The translations under genes were made by a program, and so were the position numbers. The notes below the pieces were generated by a model. That model saw nothing but the letters and a program-made list of their open reading frames with translations, was not told where the DNA came from and did no database searches. Shown here piece after piece: positions 6,274-14,059 of a DNA stretch of 14,059 nt; positions within the stretch are counted from its first letter, which is position 1; each line of letters opens with the position of its first letter. Source of the DNA: an uncultured Blautia sp. (GTDB lineage: Bacteria; Bacillota; Clostridia; Lachnospirales; Lachnospiraceae); the NCBI GenBank assembly GCA_900551465.1, contig URWL01000012.1, positions 1 through 14,059 of the forward strand, read 5' to 3'.

Positions 6274-6915
6274 TCAGTCTCTTCTATTATCGATCATATA
6301 AAGCAGGGCATTACAGATGCAGGCAGCAATATTGCTGCCTCCTTTGCGACCCTTTGCCACAATATAAGGGGCCCCGGATTCCATGATCAGCTCCTTGGAC
6401 TGGACTACATTAACAAATCCTACCGGAACACCGATGATCAGCTCCGGATCCAGTCTGCCTTCCTGGATCAGTTCATAAAGGCGAACCAGAGCTGTAGGTG
6501 CATTTCCAATGGCAAAAATCAGCTTTTTGTCAAGAGAAGCTGCCTTGTCCATGCTGGCTGTAGCTCTTGTTGTCCCATTTTTCTTTGCTGTTTCTGCTAC
6601 ATCCTCATCAGATATAAAACAATAAACTTCTCCTCCATAGCGTGCAAGCGCCTTCTTGTTGATACCGGATTTTGCCATCTGCGTATCGGTTACGATACAT
6701 GCCCCGTTCCGGATTGCCTCCAGAGCTTTTTCGATCACATCCGGAGAGAAGCACAGATTGTCCGCATAGTCAAAATCCGCACTGGTATGGATGCATCGTT
6801 TTACCACAAGCTCTGTTCCCGGAATCAGTTTTTTTTCACCCAGTTCTTCGGTAATGATCTCAAAACTTCTTTTTTCGATATCCATTGGTTTTACGTTTTC
6901 AAGTTCAACCTTCAT
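6274..6915 (-). CDS. cbiC: Cobalt-precorrin-8 methylmutase
   Basis: This enzyme shifts the methyl group from C11 to C12 of cobalt-precorrin-8 to give cobyrinate, finishing the corrin ring. The 213-residue protein is of family length. The catalytic histidine is H43 in [17 protein letters not shown]. Conserved DTQM (77-80), IGVPVGFVN (161-169) and GRKGGSN (189-195) are present. The start is placed at ATG 6915 because GGAGG lies 8 bases upstream; a TTG further up at 6930 would add five residues but has no such site. It overlaps the end of cbiP by 11 bp and is the last gene of the minus-strand cobalamin operon, converging on the MocR gene with a 30-bp gap in which I see no clear terminator. Confidence 0.93.
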   Translation of the reverse strand: MKVELENVKPMDIEKRSFEIITEELGEKKLIPGTELVVKRCIHTSADFDYADNLCFSPDVIEKALEAIRNGACIVTDTQMAKSGINKKALARYGGEVYCFISDEDVAETAKKNGTTRATASMDKAASLDKKLIFAIGNAPTALVRLYELIQEGRLDPELIIGVPVGFVNVVQSKELIMESGAPYIVAKGRKGGSNIAACICNALLYMIDNRRD

Positions 6916-8434
6916 TTTCTGTCCCTCCAATGCCTTCTTCCAGAATCTGATAAATCTTTTTCATATCCAGATGTTTTCTCAGCTCCGCTGCCAGAATATC
7001 ATACTGGGTTTCTTTAAAGGAAGCAAAATCCACACCTTCCATCTGAGAAACGTCAATTCCTTTTTTTTCTCCCACTGCACGGATCAGAGCAAGGGCAGAT
7101 TCTTCTTTGTCAAAAATCCCATGCACATAGGTGCCGCAGATATTTTCAAAAACAGTCCCTTCTGTTTTTTCCTGTCCGCTGACTCCATCGCAAGTCCAGG
7201 TACTGGCATGAGCACCGGATTTCCAGGTACTTTCTCCCATGTGGATCTCATAGCCGGTAAACTCCACACCGCTTAACGGCTGATATTCTCCCTGGATTTC
7301 CAGATACCTGCCGGTAACCTGTGTCCGTGTTTTTTTCTCCGCAAAAACCGTATCCATAGGAAGAAGCCCCATACCTCTCATGGTACCGCCGGCTTCCACC
7401 CCGTGGGGATCACTTAAAGATTCTCCCAGCATCTGATATCCTCCGCAGATGCCAAACACAAAGGTTCCTCTGGCGGCAGCCTTCAAAATCAGAGCCTCCA
7501 TGCCGCTCTCTCGAAGCCACTGAAGATCCTCCATGGTATTTTTTGTGCCAGGAAGCATGATCACATCCGGATTCTTCAGCTCCGCAGGATGTTTTACATA
7601 ACGAAGAGAGACTCCCGGAATACTCTCAAACGGATTAAAATCTGTAAAATTTGAAATTCTCGGTACGCGGATCACAGCAATATCAATCAGTCCGATTTCC
7701 TGGTCTCTGTCAAACCGGTCTGTCAGACTGTCTTCATCTTCCACCTGGATATCCAGATAAGGAGCCACACCAACCACCGGAATGCGGCACTTCTCCTCCA
7801 GCATTTCCACACCGGGATCCAGAATGGTCTTATCCCCGCGGAATTTATTGATGATAAGCCCTTTGACCATATCTCTTTCATCCGGCTCCAGAAGCTCTAC
7901 CGTACCATAAAGCTGGGCAAACACTCCGCCTCTGTCAATATCTCCTACCAGAAGGACTGGGGCGCCGGCCATTTTTGCCATACCCATATTTACGATATCC
8001 TCTGTTTTCAGATTGATCTCTGCAGGACTTCCGGCCCCCTCAATAACAATAATATCGTTTTCGGATGCAAGTGTATTATAAGCTTTCATTACATCCGGCA
8101 CTAATTTTTTCTTATACTTAAAATAATCTCTGGCGCTCATTGTACCCAGGACTTCTCCGTTTACGATCACCTGAGAACCTACATCATTAGTAGGCTTCAG
8201 GAGAATCGGGTTCATCAGCACAGAAGGAGCAATTCCTGCCGCCTCTGCCTGCATTACCTGTGCCCGTCCCATTTCCAGCCCTTCCTCTGTGATAAAGGAA
8301 TTCAGCGCCATGTTCTGTGATTTAAAGGGAGCCACCCGGTATCCGTCCTGCTTAAAAATGCGGCATAATCCTGCTGCAAGAAGACTTTTTCCCGCATTCG
8401 ACATGGTTCCCTGTACCATGATTGCTTTAGCCAT
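6905..8434 (-). CDS. cbiP: Cobyric acid synthase
   Basis: This enzyme uses ATP and glutamine to amidate side chains b, d, e and g of adenosylcobyrinate a,c-diamide, giving adenosylcobyrate. It has 509 residues in two domains. The N-terminal synthetase shows the P-loop GTMSNAGKS (9-17) and [10 protein letters not shown] (37-46). The C-terminal class I glutamine amidotransferase has the nucleophile C330 in GICGGYQM and the histidine of GTYVHGIF (H438). The start is set at ATG 8434, which follows GGAGG by 10 bases and gives the family's usual [10 protein letters not shown] opening; a TTG at 8455 would lie upstream of that ribosome site. It starts 2 bp after the stop of cobD and overlaps cbiC, so translation is tightly coupled. 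The aerobic-pathway name is cobQ. Confidence 0.96.
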   Translation of the reverse strand: MAKAIMVQGTMSNAGKSLLAAGLCRIFKQDGYRVAPFKSQNMALNSFITEEGLEMGRAQVMQAEAAGIAPSVLMNPILLKPTNDVGSQVIVNGEVLGTMSARDYFKYKKKLVPDVMKAYNTLASENDIIVIEGAGSPAEINLKTEDIVNMGMAKMAGAPVLLVGDIDRGGVFAQLYGTVELLEPDERDMVKGLIINKFRGDKTILDPGVEMLEEKCRIPVVGVAPYLDIQVEDEDSLTDRFDRDQEIGLIDIAVIRVPRISNFTDFNPFESIPGVSLRYVKHPAELKNPDVIMLPGTKNTMEDLQWLRESGMEALILKAAARGTFVFGICGGYQMLGESLSDPHGVEAGGTMRGMGLLPMDTVFAEKKTRTQVTGRYLEIQGEYQPLSGVEFTGYEIHMGESTWKSGAHASTWTCDGVSGQEKTEGTVFENICGTYVHGIFDKEESALALIRAVGEKKGIDVSQMEGVDFASFKETQYDILAAELRKHLDMKKIYQILEEGIGGTENEG

Positions 8435-8436
8435 GT

Positions 8437-9483
8437 TCAGTTTTCCTCCAGACAATTTTTCAATGCTTCCAGAAGCTTTTCATTTTCCGCCCGTGTACGT
8501 ACTGCAATCCGGTAATAACCATCAGACAGGCCCGGATAATTGCTGCAGTCACGAAGGATCACACCATTTTGGATCCCTTTTTCAAAAAGCCCCGGCTTCC
8601 CCCGGAAAAAAATATAATTCGCCTCAGAGGGATATACCCGGAACCCCAGCTCCTTCAATCCTTCTTTCAGGTAAACAGCTTCCTCAAACACAAGCTTCCG
8701 TCCCTGTTCCACATACGAACCTTCCTTCAAAGCTGCGATCCCTGCCGCCTGCGCCATAACAGAAATATTCCAGGGCTGGGTCACCTGAGTCATTTTTTCC
8801 AGAAGCTCTCTGTTTTCGCTGAGTCCATAACCCAGCCGGACACCTGCCATTGCATAGCGCTTGGTAAACGCTTTCAGGATAAAAAGATTATGATATCTTG
8901 GAAGCTGTGCCTTCAGAGAATATTTTCCCGGCTCTTTGATAAAGTCAAGGAAACATTCGTCTACAACAAGCAGGATCCCCAGTTCCCGGCAGTTGCGCAG
9001 CACACGGAATAAAAACTCCCTGTCTGTCAGGATGCCTGTGGGATTATTGGGATTGCACAGAAACACCATGTCCAGGTCTCTGTGAAGCCAGTCAATAAAG
9101 CTTTCCTGCATCTGAAAGGTATCCTCTTCCCGAAGGAGCACATGCTCCACTTCACACCCCACACTTGCAAGAGCCTGTTCATATTCTGCAAAAGTCGGAA
9201 TCGGGATCAGCGCCCTTTTCGGACGTACCGCCTGACAAAGGGAAAAAATCAGTTCTGCAGCTCCGTTTCCGCAGATGATATGCTCCGGATCCATATCCTC
9301 ATATTTTCCTAGAGCCTCTTTCAGAGGAGCATAGCCAACCTGAGGATAATCTCCCAGATGCTCCAGACTGCCCCGGACCGCTTCTTTTATACTTTCCGGT
9401 GTTCCTAAAGGATTACAGTTGGCGGAAAAATCAAGGCAGTCCCGATAAGTATAAATATTTCCTCCATGTATATGTTTGTTCAT
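8437..9483 (-). CDS. cobD: L-threonine-O-3-phosphate decarboxylase
   Basis: This PLP-dependent enzyme decarboxylates L-threonine phosphate to (R)-1-amino-2-propanol O-phosphate, the linker for the nucleotide loop of cobalamin. The 348-residue protein has the histidinol-phosphate aminotransferase-like fold. It shows CNPNNPTG (143-150), the cofactor-ring aspartate in VVDECFLDF (173-181), the PLP lysine K208 in [16 protein letters not shown] (204-219), and N-terminal FSANCNPLG (19-27). The ATG has GGAG 8 bases upstream. It sits between cbiB, which uses its product, and cbiP, which makes the partner substrate. Here cobD is the Salmonella-type name and is not the CobD of Pseudomonas, which is CbiB. 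Confidence 0.94.
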   Translation of the reverse strand: MNKHIHGGNIYTYRDCLDFSANCNPLGTPESIKEAVRGSLEHLGDYPQVGYAPLKEALGKYEDMDPEHIICGNGAAELIFSLCQAVRPKRALIPIPTFAEYEQALASVGCEVEHVLLREEDTFQMQESFIDWLHRDLDMVFLCNPNNPTGILTDREFLFRVLRNCRELGILLVVDECFLDFIKEPGKYSLKAQLPRYHNLFILKAFTKRYAMAGVRLGYGLSENRELLEKMTQVTQPWNISVMAQAAGIAALKEGSYVEQGRKLVFEEAVYLKEGLKELGFRVYPSEANYIFFRGKPGLFEKGIQNGVILRDCSNYPGLSDGYYRIAVRTRAENEKLLEALKNCLEEN

Positions 9484-9550
9484 TGTCTTTCTCCTGTATT
9501 GTCACATCATGAAATACCGATGCTTCTTCCTTTTCTTTTGATAACAAATA

Positions 9551-10519
9551 CTACACCAGAAGCTGTACCAGAAGTCTTCCTCCAAGACAAAGGAGTACGC
9601 TGAGTACAGAAGCCCCGTACAAAAGCCGGTTGGCACGTCTGATATCCTCCGGCTCCACTTCCCGAAGCTTATCTCCGATTGTTGGCTTTTCATATAATTT
9701 TCCAAAATAATATGCATTTCCCGCAAGCTGCACTCTTAAGGCGCCTGCCACTGCCGCCTCCGTCTGGGCAGAGTTGGGACTTGCATGGTTCCTTCTGTCT
9801 CTTTTATAGATTTTTGCTGCATTTTTTCCATCCATTCCTGTCAAAAACGCAGCGGCTACCATCAGCCATCCGGAAATCCTTGCAGGAATATAATTTGCAA
9901 GATCATCCAGCTTTGCCGCACAGCGGCCAAAATACAGATATCTGTCATTTTTGTAGCCCAGCATAGAATCCATGGTGTTGATCCCTTTATACAGGAACAT
10001 CAGAGGAACACCGCCCAACGCCATATAAAGCATAGGCGCGATCACTCCGTCGGAACCATTTTCCGCCACAGTTTCCACCGCTGCCTTGGTTACGCCTTCC
10101 TCTGTAAGCTCTGCCGTATCCCGTCCCACAATCATAGAAACCGCATAGCGGGCTTCCTCAATGGTACCGTTTTTCAGACGGTCATATACCTTCATACTTT
10201 CATCCTTTAAGGATTTTGTGGCAAGAAGCTGATAGCACCAGAAGGTTTCCAGTGCAAGTCCCGCCAGAGGCATATATCGATACAACACAGATAAAACCAC
10301 CCAGGGAACCCCCAGAGAAATAAGACACACCAGAACAACTTCCAGAACTCCTCCGGACAATTCTCCTTTTTCTGTTTTCGGAAAAATTTTCCTGATTCCT
10401 TTTTCAAGCAATGCGATCAGATTTCCGATCAGGCATACCGGATGATACAGCCATCTGGGATCTCCGATCAAAAGATCCAGTAAGTACCCTGCTGCCAGGG
10501 CAATGGTATGATAAAGCAA
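9551..10519 (-). CDS. cbiB: Adenosylcobinamide-phosphate synthase
   Basis: This integral membrane enzyme joins adenosylcobyrate with (R)-1-amino-2-propanol O-phosphate. It has 322 residues, typical for the family. Motifs are DLLIGDP (15-21), the conserved AVETVAENGSDGVIAP (147-162), YKGINTMDSMLGYKN (177-191) and HASPNSAQTEAAVAGAL (245-261). Hydrophobic segments lie near 1-20, 57-80, 158-176, 215-228 and 303-322. The only plausible start is the TTG at 10519, with AGGAAGAGG just upstream and no in-frame ATG before residue 83. Downstream, a 67-bp gap precedes cobD. The gene belongs to the minus-strand cobalamin operon, 37 bp after cbiA. Confidence 0.93.
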   Translation of the reverse strand: MLYHTIALAAGYLLDLLIGDPRWLYHPVCLIGNLIALLEKGIRKIFPKTEKGELSGGVLEVVLVCLISLGVPWVVLSVLYRYMPLAGLALETFWCYQLLATKSLKDESMKVYDRLKNGTIEEARYAVSMIVGRDTAELTEEGVTKAAVETVAENGSDGVIAPMLYMALGGVPLMFLYKGINTMDSMLGYKNDRYLYFGRCAAKLDDLANYIPARISGWLMVAAAFLTGMDGKNAAKIYKRDRRNHASPNSAQTEAAVAGALRVQLAGNAYYFGKLYEKPTIGDKLREVEPEDIRRANRLLYGASVLSVLLCLGGRLLVQLLV

Positions 10520-10556
10520 AATTTCCTCTTCCTGACACAGTGTCTACAGTAAAATT

Positions 10557-11933
10557 CTATATCCTGTGTCTTTGTTTTTTATATTCAAGACATTTTTTTA
10601 GAAACGCCTCCGGTATTCGTGGATTCCCATAGTAGTACAGATGCGGAAAGCCTGCAAAAAGAGTGTCCGTCCCATGAATACACTCCCATCCTCTGGTGCT
10701 TTCCGGCTTCTGTGCATAAAAATCTCCTCCGCAGTTTTCCGAATCAAAATAATGAAATTCATGAGCGGGAATCTCTCCCAGATTCTTTTCTCCCAGAACT
10801 GTTTTTTTCTGCTGAAGAGAAATATAGCCAAATCTGGAAAGTCTGGGTGTCCGGTATACTTTTCCCGGAATCACGCCTGCCATATGACGGATCTGTCCGT
10901 CCATATCTTCCATTTCCTCATGAAGATACATAAATCCTCCGCACTCTGCCATGCAGGGAAGTCCGGCTTTGATCCTTTGTCTGATCTCTTCTTTCACAGA
11001 ATTATTTTTTTCCAGCTCCTGTCCGTTCAGCTCCGGATAGCCTCCATAGAGAAGAATACCGTCCACCTCCTCCGGAAGATGTCTGTCATGAATGGGCGAA
11101 AAGGGCACAAGCTCTGCTCCCATTTCTCTGAGGATCCTGAAATTATCTTCATAAAAGAAACAAAATGCCTCATCCTCAGCCACTCCGATCCGCACCGGTT
11201 CCTCCAGAACAAACTCCGGTTTTACTGAGATCTCATCCATATCCGGCGCACTTTCTGCCAGCCTTTGGATTCCTTCCATATCCAGTGTGTTCTCCAGAAT
11301 TTCCGCAAGCTTCTGAAGACGATTCTTCAGCTCCGGAATCTCATGAGGAAGGACCAGCCCCAGATGGCGGCTTTCGATCACGCAGTCTTCCACCCGGGGC
11401 ACATACCCCAGCACTGCGATCCCCAGTTCTCTCTCTACCAGTTCCTTCATTCTGGGATACAGCATAGAAGACATCTGATTAAAGATCACGCCTTTGATAT
11501 GGCTGTCTTTTCTGTATTCCAGAAAGCCTTTGATGTAGGCTGACAGAGAAACACTCATTCCCTTACTGTTTACAATCAGGATCACCGGCGTATCGGTCAC
11601 TCTGGCAAGATCATAGGCGCTTGCCCGTGTGGTCGTTCCTCCAACGCCGTCATAAAATCCCATGACACCCTCCATTACAGAGATGTCGCAGTCAACAGCA
11701 TTCTTTTGAAAAATTCCCCTTGTGATATTCTCCGAAGTAAAAAAGGTATCCAGATTTCTGGATCTTGTGCCGATCACTCTGCTGTGGAACATAGGGTCAA
11801 TGTAATCCGGCCCGCACTTAAAAGAAGCTGTTTTTAACCCTCTGCCGACCAGCGCCTGGAGAAGTCCGCAGGTGATCAGTGTTTTGCCGCTTCCGCTGGC
11901 TCCTGCTGCCAGAAGTATCCTGGATATTTTCAT
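10557..11933 (-). CDS. cbiA: Cobyrinate a,c-diamide synthase
   Basis: This enzyme amidates the a and c carboxylates of cobyrinate with ATP and glutamine. It has 458 residues in two domains. The N-terminal dethiobiotin-synthetase-like ATPase has P-loop GASGSGKT (11-18) and FKCGPDYIDPMFH (38-50). The class I glutaminase at the C-terminus has nucleophile C331 in MAECGGFMYL and HEFHYFD (391-397). The ATG follows AAAAGGAGGAG at good spacing and lies 15 bp after the stop of the cbiJ-cbiE-cbiT fusion gene. Length and motifs match the family, with no sign of damage. Confidence 0.95.
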   Translation of the reverse strand: MKISRILLAAGASGSGKTLITCGLLQALVGRGLKTASFKCGPDYIDPMFHSRVIGTRSRNLDTFFTSENITRGIFQKNAVDCDISVMEGVMGFYDGVGGTTTRASAYDLARVTDTPVILIVNSKGMSVSLSAYIKGFLEYRKDSHIKGVIFNQMSSMLYPRMKELVERELGIAVLGYVPRVEDCVIESRHLGLVLPHEIPELKNRLQKLAEILENTLDMEGIQRLAESAPDMDEISVKPEFVLEEPVRIGVAEDEAFCFFYEDNFRILREMGAELVPFSPIHDRHLPEEVDGILLYGGYPELNGQELEKNNSVKEEIRQRIKAGLPCMAECGGFMYLHEEMEDMDGQIRHMAGVIPGKVYRTPRLSRFGYISLQQKKTVLGEKNLGEIPAHEFHYFDSENCGGDFYAQKPESTRGWECIHGTDTLFAGFPHLYYYGNPRIPEAFLKKCLEYKKQRHRI

Positions 11934-11948
11934 AAGCTTCTCCTCCTT

Positions 11949-13928
11949 TTATCTGACTGCCTGAATAGTAATCACATAAATAGGATTTTCTCCCATCATC
12001 ATGTGATAGCGGCCGATGGATTTTGATCTGGAAACTGCAAGCTGTACAATATCTGTTTCCCATACGGTATTTTCATCCTCTGCCTTCAGCTGCCGGATAC
12101 ATTCCATGGCTTCACTGACCGTTTCCAAAGTAATACAGTTGATCACCATCCGGACGTTTCTGTTTTTTTCAAGAAGGACATGGATGATTTCTTTAAGATT
12201 TCCGGAAGACCCTCCAATAAAAGCATGCGTAGGAGCCGGAAGCCCTTCCAGAGCCTCCGGGGCTGTTCCTGCTATAACTTCCATGTGGTCAAGAGCAAAC
12301 TTTTCTTTGTTCTGTCGGATAAGGTCAAGGGCGTCTTCTTTTTTCTCAATGGCATACACTCTGCCTTCTATGGCACAGAGCGCCATTTCCACAGAAACCG
12401 ATCCTGTCCCTGCTCCTACGTCATAACATACCGAATCCTTTTTCAGTTTCAGTTTTCCCATAGAAACGGTACGGACTTCTGTTTTTGTCATAGGAGCTTT
12501 TCCCCTGATAAATTCCTCATCGGGAAGTCCGTGGGTAGCTGCTTCTTCTACTGCCGTTTCATTATATGCGCAGATCACACTGAGAGCATCTCCCTGATAC
12601 TCGGTCAGTTCACTTGCTTTTTTTACAAAAATCTTTTCATTGTCATAAGAAAGATTCTCACCCACATAGAGAAGAACATCTTCCATTCCATAAAAAGTCA
12701 GCTTACGGGCAAGCTCTGCCGTTCCCTCTGCGGTTCCCAGAATGGCAAATACCTTTTTGTTTGAACGGATCTGGGACACCAGATTACAGCTTTTTCCATG
12801 AGCGCTGACAATTTTGGCATCATCCCAGGACAGTCCTATCTTTGCCATAAAATAAACCACTGAGGAGATTCCGCAGATCACCTGCGTATCCTCTCCCAGA
12901 AGCTCCAGAAGCTTTTTGGCTCCACTGTAAAAACCAACATCGCCGGAAAGGGCAATCACCACTTTTCTGTACTGCGGATGGCTGTGGATATAGTCTGCGA
13001 TCTCCTGACTTCTGTATTCATAAAATACATCCTGATGGGGAAGACGAACGGCATCTGCCATTCTTTTTGCACCTATGATCAGATCTGCATTTTCTACGGC
13101 AGTTTTTCCCTGAACAGTCATAGTATCCCGGCTTCCCATGCCAATACCCAGAAGCGTTACCTGTGGCTTCATGGAAAACTGAAATTTCTCTGCCAGCACA
13201 GAGCAGGCATCTGCAAGTGTTATTCCCTGTTCATTTAACGGACGGCCGATGATCACCGGTGTCACTCCGCAGGAAACGGCTGCCTGTATCTTTTCCAGAA
13301 AACCGCCGGCTTTTCCGGAATCCTTTGTAACCAGATAACGGCAGTCATACTGTTTCAGCATGGCTTCATTCATCTCCTCCGAAAAAGGCCCCTGCATGGC
13401 AATCAGATTTCTTCCTTCAAACCTCAGTTCCCTGCAGGTGTCGATCACAGAAGGAAGAGAAAGAACCCGGGCAAAAAGGCGTTTCTGAAAATCCGGAACA
13501 CCGGTAAACAGTTTTAACTCCTTGCTTCCTGTAGTAAGGAGAACGTTTCCCTCTGTGGTTTTCAGGAATTCTGCTGCTTCTTCGGTATTTTCTACATACA
13601 CTGCCTTCTGATGACTGCTTTCCTCCCGCAGAACCCGGATATAGGAGATTCTGTTTTTTTCACAGGCCCTGCGGATATTTTCAGTTACCTCAGCAGCATA
13701 GGGATGGGTGGCATCCAGAACGATCTCCGGTCTTTCCATCTCAAAAAGAGCTTCCATCTCCTCTTCCGAAAGGCGTTTCCCCTGTACATGAAGAAAAGAA
13801 CTTTCCGAAAGAGACTTCGTTCCGTACTCTGTAGCCACACAGCCAAGAACCTGGACCTGATGCTCTGCCAGAAAACGGCACAGCTCATACCCTTCTGTTG
13901 TGCCTGCAAATACAATGGCTTTATACAT
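11949..13928 (-). CDS. cbiJET: Fusion of cobalt-precorrin-6A reductase, C5- and C15-methyltransferases
   Basis: One 659-residue protein carries three enzymes acting in close succession. Residues 1-250 are CbiJ, the NAD(P)H-dependent reductase of cobalt-precorrin-6A: GTTEG (9-13), DATHPYAAEVTENI (72-85), MQGPFSEEMN (178-187) and VTKDSGKAGG (200-209). Residues 254-460 are CbiE, the C5-methyltransferase: LLGIGMGSRDTMT (259-271) and ALSGDVGFYSGAK (326-338). Residues 467-659 are CbiT, the C15-methyltransferase that also decarboxylates the acetate side chain: GLPDEEFIRGKAPMTKTEVR (467-486) and SAM site DVGAGTGSVSVEMA (503-516). No frame break lies between domains. CbiE-CbiT fusions are well known as CobL, while adding CbiJ in front is less usual. 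The ATG overlaps the cbiH stop by 8 bp. Confidence 0.93.
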   Translation of the reverse strand: MYKAIVFAGTTEGYELCRFLAEHQVQVLGCVATEYGTKSLSESSFLHVQGKRLSEEEMEALFEMERPEIVLDATHPYAAEVTENIRRACEKNRISYIRVLREESSHQKAVYVENTEEAAEFLKTTEGNVLLTTGSKELKLFTGVPDFQKRLFARVLSLPSVIDTCRELRFEGRNLIAMQGPFSEEMNEAMLKQYDCRYLVTKDSGKAGGFLEKIQAAVSCGVTPVIIGRPLNEQGITLADACSVLAEKFQFSMKPQVTLLGIGMGSRDTMTVQGKTAVENADLIIGAKRMADAVRLPHQDVFYEYRSQEIADYIHSHPQYRKVVIALSGDVGFYSGAKKLLELLGEDTQVICGISSVVYFMAKIGLSWDDAKIVSAHGKSCNLVSQIRSNKKVFAILGTAEGTAELARKLTFYGMEDVLLYVGENLSYDNEKIFVKKASELTEYQGDALSVICAYNETAVEEAATHGLPDEEFIRGKAPMTKTEVRTVSMGKLKLKKDSVCYDVGAGTGSVSVEMALCAIEGRVYAIEKKEDALDLIRQNKEKFALDHMEVIAGTAPEALEGLPAPTHAFIGGSSGNLKEIIHVLLEKNRNVRMVINCITLETVSEAMECIRQLKAEDENTVWETDIVQLAVSRSKSIGRYHMMMGENPIYVITIQAVR

Positions 13929-14059
13929 TCCGATATCCTCTTGGCGTTACCATTTTTCCATTGATCTCTTTTGTCTGAGAGTTGCCGATAAATACGGTAG
14001 TAAACATATCTACCTTTGTATCACGAAGCTCCTTCAAGGTCATAAGGTGATATTCTTCT
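13921..14059 (-). CDS. cbiH: Precorrin-3B / cobalt-factor III C17-methyltransferase, 3' end only
   Basis: An open frame entering from the right edge reads 45 residues and then TAA. It ends in VDMFTTVFIGNS, QTKEINGKMVTPRGYRNV, which is the characteristic C-terminus of CbiH/CobJ: the DM-T-V--GNS strand and the terminal MVTPRGY. The full enzyme contracts the ring and methylates C17. Its stop overlaps the start of the next gene by 8 bp (ATGTATAA), so it is upstream in the same operon. The N-terminal part is outside the window, so fusion to CbiG or other partners cannot be excluded. Confidence 0.85.
   Translation of the reverse strand, partial: EEYHLMTLKELRDTKVDMFTTVFIGNSQTKEINGKMVTPRGYRNV

Noticed and set aside
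9502..9726. 74-residue minus-strand open frame between and over cobD and cbiB
   Set aside because: It mostly overlaps cbiB in another frame and has no family match or ribosome site. The 67-bp gap itself (9484-9550) shows no clear gene or hairpin.

Overview
The window looks like a piece of a low-to-mid GC Firmicutes (class Clostridia) chromosome, most likely Lachnospiraceae. This rests on the 5' end of a clostridial-type 16S rRNA gene, strong AGGAGG ribosome binding sites, A/T-rich tandem rRNA promoters, and an anaerobic (Cbi-type) cobalamin gene set with Clostridia-like protein sequences. The genus cannot be fixed from the sequence alone.

Layout, left to right. (a) 1-48 is the extreme 5' end of a 16S rRNA gene on the minus strand. 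Its leader runs to about 318, and three tandem promoters lie at 325-549. (b) A divergent plus-strand operon (642-2920) encodes the cobalamin C20-methyltransferase CbiL, an ABC ATPase and an ABC-2 permease, ending at a strong hairpin (2926-2975). (c) A minus-strand pair encodes a B6-vitamer kinase (PdxY type) followed by a Cof-type HAD phosphatase. It is divergent from a plus-strand MocR-family regulator (GntR DNA-binding domain plus aminotransferase-like domain, 4867-6243). (d) A long minus-strand cobalamin operon enters from the right edge and reads, in transcription order, cbiH (3' end only), a cbiJ-cbiE-cbiT triple fusion, cbiA, cbiB, cobD, cbiP and cbiC. It ends 30 bp from the convergent regulator gene.

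How the genes work together. CbiL, CbiH, CbiJ, CbiE, CbiT and CbiC perform the C20 and C17 methylations, the cobalt-precorrin-6A reduction, the C5 and C15 methylations with decarboxylation, and the C11-to-C12 methyl shift that yield cobyrinate. CbiA and CbiP amidate the corrin ring side chains. CobD makes (R)-1-amino-2-propanol O-phosphate and CbiB attaches it to adenosylcobyrate. Enzymes for cobalt insertion, CbiF/CbiG/CbiD and nucleotide-loop assembly are not in the window; some probably lie beyond the right edge. The B6 module (kinase, possible phosphatase, regulator) sits between the two cobalamin pieces.

The most interesting points are: a MocR regulator whose PLP-anchoring lysine is replaced by arginine; the kinase/phosphatase pair it probably controls; the coupling of cbiL to an ABC-2 transporter of unknown substrate; the CbiJ-CbiE-CbiT three-domain fusion; and the modular triple rRNA promoter. 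I see no CRISPR array, insertion sequence, tRNA or cobalamin riboswitch. I did not find a clearly new defence or mobile system.
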